Positions 1-6,195 of a DNA stretch of 17,864 nucleotides are shown here, piece after piece. Location of the stretch: positions 1 through 17,864 of the forward strand of contig JAEXYZ010000099.1 in assembly GCA_023405135.1 (NCBI GenBank), written 5' to 3'. The stretch comes from Bacillota bacterium. Its GTDB lineage: Bacteria > Bacillota > Bacilli > Bacillales_A > Planococcaceae. Position numbers and translations under genes: made by a program. Under the pieces are notes generated by a model that searched no databases, was not told the origin of the DNA, and saw nothing but the letters and a program-made list of their open reading frames with translations. How positions within the stretch are numbered: the first letter of the stretch is position 1; every line of letters starts with the position of its first letter.

Positions 1-172
1 AGCAAGCGAAAAACCTTACAGATTAGCCGTTATCTAAGGGCTGCATTGTGGAAACCAGCGAATGTTTGGCTTCGAAAGATTGAAGGAAAAGCCATCCCTT
101 AAATATGCAAATTGTCGTCGTTGCAAAAGTCTAATTGTAAATAAATTTCCAAATGGATGGGGACACCTTTGA
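1..172 (+). pseudogene. Possible remnant of a small zinc-ribbon-like protein
   Basis: No intact gene is visible here. One frame is open from the window edge to a TAA at 100-102. A second frame, open from 38 to a TGA at 170-172, reads like the end of a small metal-binding protein: an H-C-G-N stretch, then C-R-R-C-K about 23 residues later, ending N-G-W-G-H-L. That frame is closed upstream by TAA at 35-37, so if it was ever a gene it is broken or starts outside a normal start context. No Shine-Dalgarno site and ATG pair was found for it. I do not recognise the family. It could equally be a chance open frame. Confidence 0.2.
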
Positions 173-245
173 TTGGGTATTTACTTTTTTGCCTCTAAAC
201 AGGGAAGGTGAGTAAACTGAAAATTATGACACTATTTATGCAACA

Positions 246-755
246 CTAGTGGTTGTCAATTAATAATACAAATTGATCTTCTTGCAAGTTACCAATAAAA
301 TAGTCGTTTAATAAATTTCCTTGTAATCTTTCTGCAATCATTTGTAATAAACAATTTGAGCAATGGGATCCTAATGATGTTTTAAGTGTTGCTAAACGAT
401 CAATTTCAAATACGAGCACTGTCATTCGTTTTAAGTTTCCGTTCATCTTTTCTAAAACTAAACGCTTATTTGGTAATTTTGTTATGGTGTTGTAATGTGT
501 TAGGAAATACTTTTCCTTCTCTGATTTCTTTAAATTATTTTCTGTATCCTTCAACCTTTGCACCATGTCCTTAGGTAACATATTCATGCTATAAGCTATC
601 CATATTTGTGCAGTAATGAGAAACGATAAAACAATAATGTACAATTCTGTTAATCTAACATTAAATAAAATGAAAAAAATGAGTGTTACTAAAACAATAC
701 TTGATGCATAAATTAATCTATTTTTCATTTCATAAAAATAACTATTTATTCTCAT
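246..755 (-). pseudogene. Truncated membrane protein with a degenerate GGDEF domain
   Basis: In frame from ATG at 755 this encodes about 169 residues: two N-terminal membrane helices (roughly residues 13-31 and 36-55), a short charged coiled-coil linker, then the first half of a GGDEF domain. The entry motif Y-N-T-I-T-K-L-P-N-K-R matches the usual D-x-L-T-G-L-P-N-R-R. The signature position reads Q-E-D-Q-F instead of G-G-D-E-F, and the protein stops seven residues later. The rest of the cyclase domain, and the EAL domain that often follows this architecture, are absent; nothing in positions 1-245 restores them. I chose 755 because a GGGGAG ribosome site lies just upstream, while the more distal ATG at 788 has none. 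A diguanylate cyclase activity is not expected. Either it is a decaying remnant or a short membrane protein that kept a regulatory fragment. Confidence 0.6.
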
Positions 756-834
756 TACTATCTCCCCTACATCGAAATTACTAAGCATATAAATAAATGT
801 TTATAGGTATATAGCAATAATGAAATTTTATATA

Positions 835-862
835 CTATAGTTATTTTTATTTAACACTATAG
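835..862. repeat. Inverted repeat CTATAGT-14-ACTATAG
   Basis: Two perfect 7-bp arms (835-841 and 856-862) lie between the end of the Rgg-type gene and the start of the truncated GGDEF gene. The minus-strand copy has no U-run, so it is not a typical terminator. Its position upstream of the GGDEF gene would suit an operator, but no protein can be assigned to it. Confidence 0.3.
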
Positions 863-897
863 GGTTGATATATAATTTTTTTGTGCACTATTTTATA

Positions 898-1773
898 CTA
901 TTGATTTACAGCTGTTGTTTTATTTATTAATTCATTTAAGTCTGCTTTATATTTTTCATAAATCGCTTCATGTCCTAAAGCTTGAAATACTGTAAATGCT
1001 CGATTACATTTCTCTATTCCTTCAGAAGTGGACTGATCAATAATATCAATCATTCCTTCATAAAAGATTATTAATGTTTGTTCGAAAAACTGAGAGCTTT
1101 CTGTAAAGTATTTTTTGGCTGCTTCTAATACCATCTTTGAATATTGATATCCTTCATATTTAATACTAAATTCAAGAAGATTAAAAAATAAATAACTCAT
1201 AACCTTCGTATCTGAATTAAAATCGTTATATTGTTCTGCTCGATTTAATAAATTTTTCGTCATTAAGAAAGCTGTCGATGGCGGAAATAGAAAAATGAAA
1301 TTATTTAAAATAACTAATTCATAATAACACCAATCATCAATACTTAATAAATAATCAGCGATTTCCTTAATGTACTCTTCTTTTATTTTATTAAGCTCAA
1401 ATCCATTTTCGATACAGTGACATAAAATATATAAATGTCTTAAGAAAATATCCCCACTACTCTCATATTCCTCTTTTATTCTATTTTTTATGCGCGAAAT
1501 TTCTTCTATATTATTAACATAATACAATTTTAAAACATTATTAAATTCATTCATTTTTGAGGCGATTTTGTAATTATTTTTCATATAGAAAAATTCATTG
1601 TATGTAACATTACAATAATCAAGTATTTCCGTTAATTTATCCGAAGAGATACTATTTTTCCCTGATTCTATCCGGGTAATATATGGACGAGTCATATTTA
1701 TAGCATCTGCCAATTCCTGCTGAGTAATATTTTTATTTTGACGTATTTTTCTAATAACTTGTCCTATTTCCAT
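898..1773 (-). CDS. Rgg-family (RRNPP) peptide-sensing transcriptional regulator
   Basis: Predicted cytoplasmic DNA-binding regulator of about 291 residues. Residues 5-62 form an XRE-type helix-turn-helix (I-T-Q-Q-E-L-A-D-A-I, then R-I-E-S-G-K-N-S-I-S and N-E-F-F-Y). The rest is an all-helical TPR-like domain of the Rgg/GadR/MutR type, with the characteristic run D-D-W-C-Y-Y-E-L-V-I-L-N-N near residue 148. In this family the C-terminal domain binds a short imported pheromone and so switches DNA binding at a neighbouring promoter. An upstream TTG at 1794 keeps the frame open, but AGGAG at 1784-1788 sits 10 nt before the ATG at 1773, so that ATG is the likely start. The gene is divergent from a 32-residue peptide gene at 1886, with 112 bp between the two starts. 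Membership of the Rgg group rather than PlcR is judged from motif resemblance. Confidence 0.85.
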   Translation of the reverse strand: MEIGQVIRKIRQNKNITQQELADAINMTRPYITRIESGKNSISSDKLTEILDYCNVTYNEFFYMKNNYKIASKMNEFNNVLKLYYVNNIEEISRIKNRIKEEYESSGDIFLRHLYILCHCIENGFELNKIKEEYIKEIADYLLSIDDWCYYELVILNNFIFLFPPSTAFLMTKNLLNRAEQYNDFNSDTKVMSYLFFNLLEFSIKYEGYQYSKMVLEAAKKYFTESSQFFEQTLIIFYEGMIDIIDQSTSEGIEKCNRAFTVFQALGHEAIYEKYKADLNELINKTTAVNQ

Positions 1774-1797
1774 ATATTTTTTACTCCTATTCAATTT

Positions 1798-1817
1798 ATG
1801 TATAATTTAGTATACAT
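1798..1817. promoter_or_regulatory. Inverted repeat in the rgg-peptide divergent promoter (candidate operator)
   Basis: A perfect inverted repeat, ATGTATA, 6-bp spacer, TATACAT, lies between the two divergent starts. On the minus strand it contains TATACT, a good -10 for the regulator gene. On the plus strand it lies upstream of a TACAAT -10 candidate (1844-1849) that lacks a recognisable -35 box. If transcription starts near 1856 the repeat would be centred near -48. That is where an activator such as Rgg would sit for the peptide gene while also covering the regulator's own promoter. Seen: the repeat and its position. Inferred: that Rgg binds it. Confidence 0.55.
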
Positions 1818-1885
1818 GATATTTTTATTCGCTCTTTTTCTATTACAATTTACTCAAATAAGATAAAAGGAGGATTGAAGAAACT

Positions 1886-1984
1886 ATGAAAAAGTACTCA
1901 ACAATCGCTAAATTTTTATTTGCAGTTACTCTAGTTGCTGCTGGTACAAAAATAGAACCTCTTATTTGGTTAGTTGGTTTCTAA
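1886..1984 (+). CDS. Short hydrophobic pheromone precursor (SHP-like, 32 residues)
   Basis: A 32-residue open frame too short for ordinary gene calling. AAAGGAGG at 1867-1874 lies about 11 nt before the ATG, and an intrinsic terminator begins about 45 nt after the stop. The peptide starts M-K-K-Y-S-T-I-A-K-F, has a hydrophobic core (L-F-A-V-T-L-V-A-A-G), then T-K-I, and ends E-P-L-I-W-L-V-G-F. This is the layout of streptococcal SHP precursors: basic N-terminus, hydrophobic middle, and a short C-terminal pheromone that begins at or next to an acidic residue and is rich in I, L, V and G. It is divergent from an Rgg-family regulator, the standard arrangement of rgg-shp pairs. The likely mature signal is the last 8-9 residues (24-32). 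Alternatives are a small membrane toxin or an unrelated leader peptide, but the partner gene makes a pheromone more likely. Confidence 0.72.
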   Translation: MKKYSTIAKFLFAVTLVAAGTKIEPLIWLVGF

Positions 1985-2029
1985 TTTCTATTTAATCTAA
2001 ATCTTTTTTACGCAAATCAATCATCTTTC

Positions 2030-2060
2030 CCCCTATATAATAGGGGACTTTTTTATTTTG
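2030..2060 (+). terminator. Intrinsic terminator of the peptide gene
   Basis: A perfect 7-bp stem, CCCCTAT (2030-2036) and ATAGGGG (2040-2046), with a 3-nt loop is followed by ACTTTTTTATTTT. It ends the short transcript of the 32-residue peptide gene and supports that gene being expressed as its own unit. Confidence 0.8.
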
Positions 2061-2070
2061 TCTATTATTT

Positions 2071-2090
2071 TTTTATTATACATAATAAAA
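2071..2090. repeat. AT-rich palindrome in a gene-free stretch
   Basis: Nine-base arms TTTTATTAT and ATAATAAAA separated by 2 bp. It lies in the 428-bp stretch (1985-2412) between the peptide gene and ydhK, which otherwise holds only hairpins at 2030, 2170, 2269 and 2334. No open frame with a ribosome site was found there. The function of this palindrome is unknown. Confidence 0.3.
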
Positions 2091-2169
2091 TAGAACTATA
2101 GTTTAATTATACGAATTTCCCCAATATTTTTGCATAAATATGCCTATAAACCTTTCAAAAGTACCAATA

Positions 2170-2232
2170 AAAAAACTCACTAGTAAATTTTGAATGAACA
2201 TAAATATTCATCTAATTTTCACATGTGAGTTT
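2170..2232. terminator. Hairpin, second terminator-like structure downstream of ydhK
   Basis: AAACTCAC (2173-2180) pairs with GTGAGTTT (2225-2232), with partial pairing inside (ATGAA with TTCAT). On the minus strand it is followed by a run of seven T, so it can stop read-through from ydhK. Its outer arms closely match another hairpin at 5222-5284. Confidence 0.5.
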
Positions 2233-2326
2233 AAATATGATTTTTTACTTATTTCAATAACAGCTTTAGAGACATATTTTATTGTCTCATCTATAAATTA
2301 AAACCTCATAGTATTTTTCAGCATTT

Positions 2327-2372
2327 AAAAACATCTTTAAGTTGAATCAAATGAATAAATCCAACTTAAAGA
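2327..2372 (-). terminator. Intrinsic terminator of ydhK
   Basis: Perfect 11-bp arms TCTTTAAGTTG (2334-2344) and CAACTTAAAGA (2362-2372). Read on the minus strand they are followed by TGTTTTTAAA. The structure lies about 40 bp after the ydhK stop codon. Confidence 0.75.
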
Positions 2373-2412
2373 CGTTTAATTGTAACTTTTTTTTAATTGA
2401 TAAGTCTATATT

Positions 2413-2988
2413 CTACTTAGCAACCAATTCACTTTCCGTTACCCACTTATGATTGGTTACTTGTTCCCCTGTTGTAGAGGTGTAATCCACCATGTAAACT
2501 GTTGTTTTTTCTGCTGTATCGATTACCGCGGTTACACCATCCATTCCTTCCATATGATCCGCATTTATCGTAACTTCTTCACCTGGCTCAAATGGTTCAT
2601 CGCCTGCACCATCTATTTCTTCATGAATGACCCATTTGTGATTTTTTTCTAACTCTCCCCCATTTGAAGGAGTATAGGATATCGTGTAGACCGTTGTATC
2701 ATATGCACCAACAATAGTTGCTTCAGCGCCATCCATCCCTTCCATATGATCTGCTTCAATGGTTGCTTTACTACCAACTGCAAAAGTAGGATCTTGCGCC
2801 TCTTTCAAATTTTCTGGAACTTCACCTGAACTCGAATGATTCATACTCGAATGATCCATTCCTTCCATATTACTGTGCTCAACATTTTCATTTTGAGTTG
2901 TCTCTTTTTCGCTATCGTTTCCTGAACAAGCAGAAAGTGATATTACTGTCGTTAATGCAATACATCCAACTACAAGTTTATTTACCAT
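2413..2988 (-). CDS. ydhK: YdhK-type lipoprotein with two DUF1541 repeats
   Basis: Predicted exported lipoprotein of 191 residues. The signal peptide ends in a lipobox L-S-A-C with the lipidated cysteine at residue 21. Residues 35-55 are a His/Met-rich linker (H-S-N-M-E-G-M-D-H-S-S-M-N-H). Two tandem DUF1541 repeats follow at about 75-124 and 138-187; each has A-D-H-M-E-G-M-D-G near its start and N-H-K-W-V near its end. The ribosome site is GGAGAGG. The biochemical role of the family is not settled; the Met/His pattern suggests copper or another soft metal as ligand, which is inference. The gene follows a two-component pair on the same strand after 121 bp and has its own promoter, whose tandem repeat also occurs before the kinase gene. 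It is therefore the likely target of that system. Confidence 0.85.
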   Translation of the reverse strand: MVNKLVVGCIALTTVISLSACSGNDSEKETTQNENVEHSNMEGMDHSSMNHSSSGEVPENLKEAQDPTFAVGSKATIEADHMEGMDGAEATIVGAYDTTVYTISYTPSNGGELEKNHKWVIHEEIDGAGDEPFEPGEEVTINADHMEGMDGVTAVIDTAEKTTVYMVDYTSTTGEQVTNHKWVTESELVAK

Positions 2989-3024
2989 AATAAATCCTCT
3001 CCTATCCTTTTAGAATTCAAAGTT

Positions 3025-3058
3025 ATTATAGATAATAATTATGTAGAAATTATGCAGA
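3025..3058 (-). promoter_or_regulatory. ydhK promoter with tandem 11-bp response-regulator repeats
   Basis: On the plus strand AATTATGTAGA (3037-3047) is followed directly by AATTATGCAGA (3048-3058). Read in gene direction these are TCTGCATAATT and TCTACATAATT, then 6 bp, then a perfect -10 TATAAT (3025-3030). There is no -35 hexamer; the repeat occupies its place. Directly repeated half-sites one helical turn apart are typical of OmpR/PhoB-type activators. Confidence 0.65.
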
Positions 3059-3109
3059 AAGAGCCAACTATTAAAATTTATCATCTATTTTAAAAGAACT
3101 TACTACCTT

Positions 3110-3784
3110 TTAGTTCCATTTATAACCAATTCCCCAAACAGTTTTCAAAAAATCGTCTGTAGGAAATCCTACTTTTCTTAATTTTTCCCTTAAATTACGG
3201 ATATGGGAATCTACAGTTCGAATATCTGTTTCCGTTTCGTACTCCCAAGCGGCATACATCAATTCTTCCCGTGTAAATGTTTTTGTAGGTCTAGAGATTA
3301 AAGCTTTTATAATATAAAATTCTTTTAATGTTAATTGAACAGTCAAGTTAGTAAACGTAAGACAATATGTTTCAGTATCTAAAATAAAATTATCGTAAAC
3401 AATAGTGGATTTTTCATCTCTTTCAGTAGTACGTCGTAATAGAGCATTAATCCTTGCAACTAACTCCTTTTCATCAAAAGGCTTTGTAACGTAGTCATCA
3501 GCTCCAATATTTAACCCCGTAACTAAATCTAACTTATCAGATCTTGCAGTAAGCATAATGATAGGGACGTTTGAAAACTCACGGATTACTTGACATACTT
3601 CCCATCCATCTATATTAGGCATCATGACATCTAATATGACTAGATTCACTTGTTCTTTCTTAAGTATTTCTATCGCATTTTTTCCGCTCATTTCCTTAAT
3701 GCATTTATACCCATGAGGGATTAGAAATAATTCTATTAAATCTAACATCCTTTGTTCGTCATCAACTAATAAAATCGTTTTCAT
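3110..3784 (-). CDS. OmpR/PhoB-family response regulator
   Basis: Two-domain transcription factor of about 224 residues. In the numbering of the longer 225-residue form, the receiver domain (3-115) has the acidic pair D9-D10, phospho-acceptor D53 in L-D-V-M-M-P, T80 and K102 in T-K-P-F. The C-terminal winged helix ends V-W-G-I-G-Y-K-W-N. Two ATG codons are adjacent (3787 and 3784). The ribosome site GAGGTGG lies only 2 nt from the first but 5 nt from the second, so 3784 is preferred. The gene follows the kinase by about 10-13 bp and its ribosome site adjoins the kinase stop codon, so the two are co-transcribed with the kinase first, the reverse of the common regulator-kinase order. It probably binds the 11-bp tandem repeats before ydhK and before the kinase. 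Confidence 0.92.
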   Translation of the reverse strand: MKTILLVDDEQRMLDLIELFLIPHGYKCIKEMSGKNAIEILKKEQVNLVILDVMMPNIDGWEVCQVIREFSNVPIIMLTARSDKLDLVTGLNIGADDYVTKPFDEKELVARINALLRRTTERDEKSTIVYDNFILDTETYCLTFTNLTVQLTLKEFYIIKALISRPTKTFTREELMYAAWEYETETDIRTVDSHIRNLREKLRKVGFPTDDFLKTVWGIGYKWN

Positions 3785-3797
3785 CATTCCACCTCTA

Positions 3798-5159
3798 TTA
3801 CAACGTTATTTTAAATTTACTTCCTTTACCTAGCTTACTCTCAACTTCTATTGTTCCTTCATGTGCTTCTACTAGCTCTTTGACAACAGATAGCCCAATT
3901 CCTAATCCACCATGTACCCGTGAACGAGATTTTTCAACTCTATATAACTTTTCAAAAATAAATCCTACTTCATCTGGCGGAATACCTATACCTGTATCAA
4001 TGACTGAAATTATTGTGTTGTTCTCTTTTTGATTAACTTCTAAAGTAACTTCTGAATGTTCATTTGAATATTTTAATGCATTATCTAATAGATTAATCAT
4101 CACTTGCTCTAATCGTATTGGATCAGCATATATTTCGAAATCTTTTTCGCAAACGAGGTTTAGCTTTATTTTTTTATTTTCATATGAAGGAAACACAAGT
4201 TTACAAATATTCTCGAAAAATGGACGAGCCAAAAAGAATTCTTTTGATATAGTAAAAGTCGTTTCATCCATTCTTGCTAAATCTAATAAATTTTTTACTA
4301 GCTCTTTCATTCGATTGGACTCTTCTCCAATTATTTTCAAATAATGTTCCCGCTCCGCTTCACTTAACTCTTTTCTCATTGCTACTTTTGAATAGCCAAT
4401 TAAATATGTCAATGGTGTACTTAATTCATGAGCGATGGATGCAAGAAATTCATTTCGATCATTTTTTAAATGCTCTAAATCATTGGCTAATTTTTGAATG
4501 GAGTTTGACAGTTCTCCTAATTCATCTTTTCCTAGGCGAGGAAGACTAACATTAAAGTCTCCTTTACTTAATTTTTCAGTTGCTTCTTTCATACGAATTA
4601 ATGGTCTTGTAATAATTCGAGATAATAATGCATAGACAATAAAAAGCACGATAAAACTCGTAATGCCCGATATGATAAAATGCATATTCATTTTATTTAC
4701 CATTTGATTAATAGTGTTTGTACTTTGAAACATCACGACATAACCAGATTGATTTTCAGCTTCTTTATATGGATGTGCACTTACTATGTAAGGCGAATTT
4801 CTCCAGTCTGAAACGATTATTTGATCTTTATCGTTATGTAGGTCTCTTAATAGAGAATGATATTTATGTAACAACTGATATGTTTCATCAGAACTTTTAA
4901 TGATCTCACCGTTATTATTTAAAATAATCACTTCTCGGTTTTCATTTCTTTCCATTAAAACGATATGATGAATAGTAGTATCCGAAAAATTTTCCATTAA
5001 CACATCCCGATGATTCGCTCCATTTGCTAACAAACTCGCAAATTCTTCTTCCACTCTCGTATTGATAATATTTTGATGAAGATAAAACATAAGAAATACT
5101 TCCATTATTAGTACAACAATAAAAAAATATGTTGCTAGTTTTGTAGAGATTTTTTTCAC
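3798..5159 (-). CDS. Membrane sensor histidine kinase
   Basis: Full-length kinase of 453 residues. It has membrane helices at about 10-28 and 161-180 flanking an extracytoplasmic sensor of some 130 residues, then HAMP (about 181-233) and a dimerisation domain with phospho-acceptor H244 in S-I-A-H-E-L-S-T-P-L. The ATP-binding domain carries the N box (N-L-L-D-N-A-L-K, near 357), G1 (D-T-G-I-G-I-P, near 388), F box and G2 (G-G-L-G-I-G-L-S, near 417). All catalytic motifs are present. The sensor sequence is not recognised, so the stimulus is unknown; the linked Met/His-rich ydhK makes a metal or envelope signal plausible. The promoter carries the same tandem repeat as ydhK, implying autoregulation. 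Confidence 0.92.
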   Translation of the reverse strand: MKKISTKLATYFFIVVLIMEVFLMFYLHQNIINTRVEEEFASLLANGANHRDVLMENFSDTTIHHIVLMERNENREVIILNNNGEIIKSSDETYQLLHKYHSLLRDLHNDKDQIIVSDWRNSPYIVSAHPYKEAENQSGYVVMFQSTNTINQMVNKMNMHFIISGITSFIVLFIVYALLSRIITRPLIRMKEATEKLSKGDFNVSLPRLGKDELGELSNSIQKLANDLEHLKNDRNEFLASIAHELSTPLTYLIGYSKVAMRKELSEAEREHYLKIIGEESNRMKELVKNLLDLARMDETTFTISKEFFLARPFFENICKLVFPSYENKKIKLNLVCEKDFEIYADPIRLEQVMINLLDNALKYSNEHSEVTLEVNQKENNTIISVIDTGIGIPPDEVGFIFEKLYRVEKSRSRVHGGLGIGLSVVKELVEAHEGTIEVESKLGKGSKFKITL

Positions 5160-5183
5160 AATGTTCTCTCCCCCTATTTATTT

Positions 5184-5217
5184 AGTATAAAATAAAAATA
5201 TGAAGAAATTATGCATC
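5184..5217 (-). promoter_or_regulatory. Kinase-regulator promoter with tandem repeats matching ydhK
   Basis: Plus-strand units AAATATGAAGA (5196-5206) and AATTATGCATC (5207-5217) are followed in gene direction by a 6-bp gap and a -10 TATACT (5184-5189). Units, order and gap match the ydhK promoter, and again no -35 hexamer is visible. This supports positive autoregulation by the response regulator. Confidence 0.6.
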
Positions 5218-5221
5218 TATT

Positions 5222-5284
5222 AAAAAACTCACAAGAAAATTATGAACTATCGCAAACCTCAGTTCATTTTTCCTTGTGAGTTTT
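5222..5284. terminator. Bidirectional terminator between thermonuclease and kinase genes
   Basis: AAAACTCACAAG (5224-5235) pairs perfectly with CTTGTGAGTTTT (5273-5284), with further pairing inside. T-runs flank both sides. It ends the thermonuclease transcript just before the kinase promoter. Confidence 0.75.
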
Positions 5285-5286
5285 CA

Positions 5287-6066
5287 TTACCTTTCAGCTG
5301 CCCGGAATCCAGCTGCTTCTGCTTCTTCTTTAGTACAAAACATTTCTTCTGGCTTCGTAGATTCGTAATTCGCCTGACCTGGTGAATGATATATTTTATC
5401 ACCTTTTGAATTGTTATTGCCCTTTATTAGACAATCAGAATCAGTTTCATCACTGTTATTAACTTCCTCATCTGTTCCATCAAATACACGATCATCATAA
5501 CCTCTATCAGTTACATAATTTTCAACTGACCAAATACCTATTGCCTGTTTTTGTGCAGTCTTTTGAACTGATTCAAACCAATCAACGTGTTTTGTGTTTG
5601 GTTCATAAATATAAGCTACTCGAGCAAGTCCATTCTTTAATAGCTCTTCTTGCACATTTATGCCATCTTTCGTATAAACGTACGCTAAAAGCCGGTTATA
5701 TTTATCTCGATATGAAACATCGAATTCTAAATAAACATATTTTTGATCTTCTAACAACTGTTTTGTAAATTTCTTTGCCTCTTCACCATATGGCTGTTTT
5801 CCTAGTCTAGGATGATTGGTTTCAGGTGTATCCACTAATAAAAAACGTACTGATTCATTAGATCCGTTATATTTTATTTTTATAGTGTCACCGTCTACAA
5901 CACTTACTAGAGGGAATTCTTCAAAAGAAGATATATCGTATGTAGAAGCTGTTGTTGCGCCTTGTTGTTCCTCCGTATTATTCGTCACTTGTTCTTGTAC
6001 TTCAAATTCCAAGTTACAGCCACTTAAAATCATTAAAGTAACTAATATACCAATCCATTTTTTCAT
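5287..6066 (-). CDS. Secreted thermonuclease (SNase-like) lipoprotein with C-terminal sunset-like domain
   Basis: Predicted surface-anchored nuclease of 259 residues. The signal peptide ends L-S-G-C with lipidated C17, followed by an acidic, Gln/Thr-rich spacer. Residues 52-183 are a staphylococcal-nuclease fold: D58-G59-D60, R74 in V-R-F-L-L-V-D-T-P-E with D79 and E82, and R125 in D-K-Y-N-R correspond to the calcium ligands and catalytic residues of micrococcal nuclease (D21, R35, D40, E43, R87). The tail (212-259; C-L-I-K-G-N, then K-I-Y-H-S-P-G and M-F-C-T-K-E-E-A) resembles the small domain appended to many Bacillus thermonucleases, sometimes called a sunset domain. AAGAGG precedes the ATG. 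It would degrade extracellular DNA/RNA for nutrients or competition. It is transcribed alone, with terminators on both sides. Confidence 0.9.
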   Translation of the reverse strand: MKKWIGILVTLMILSGCNLEFEVQEQVTNNTEEQQGATTASTYDISSFEEFPLVSVVDGDTIKIKYNGSNESVRFLLVDTPETNHPRLGKQPYGEEAKKFTKQLLEDQKYVYLEFDVSYRDKYNRLLAYVYTKDGINVQEELLKNGLARVAYIYEPNTKHVDWFESVQKTAQKQAIGIWSVENYVTDRGYDDRVFDGTDEEVNNSDETDSDCLIKGNNNSKGDKIYHSPGQANYESTKPEEMFCTKEEAEAAGFRAAER

Positions 6067-6128
6067 ATAATACCTCTTTAAAACTTATATTTAAAAAATA
6101 TTTACTATTAATCATAACATTAAAATAA

Positions 6129-6173
6129 AAAAATCCTAGTAAATATAAGTTAGACTTATACTACTAGGATTTT
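6129..6173 (-). terminator. Intrinsic terminator of the permease gene
   Basis: AAAATCCTAGTA (6130-6141) pairs with TACTAGGATTTT (6162-6173), with further inner pairing (TATAAGT with ACTTATA). On the minus strand it is followed by a long T-rich run, ending the amino acid permease transcript. Confidence 0.85.
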
Positions 6174-6195
6174 CAACTTTATAGTTTGTACAACT

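Noticed and set aside
203..248. Short frame beginning with a GTG after GGAAG, read as a possible transposase start fragment at the GGDEF junction
   Set aside because: Only 13-14 codons, no recognisable transposase family, no inverted repeats; too little to support.
2269..2288. GAGACA/TGTCTC inverted repeat considered as a terminator or operator
   Set aside because: Only a 6-bp stem with an 8-nt loop, no T-run on either side and no adjacent gene start.
2193..2300. A 35-codon plus-strand open frame (starting M-N-I-N-I-H) between the peptide gene and ydhK, considered as a second pheromone
   Set aside because: No ribosome site precedes it, it overlaps the terminator-like hairpin at 2170-2232, and its C-terminus does not resemble a signal peptide product.
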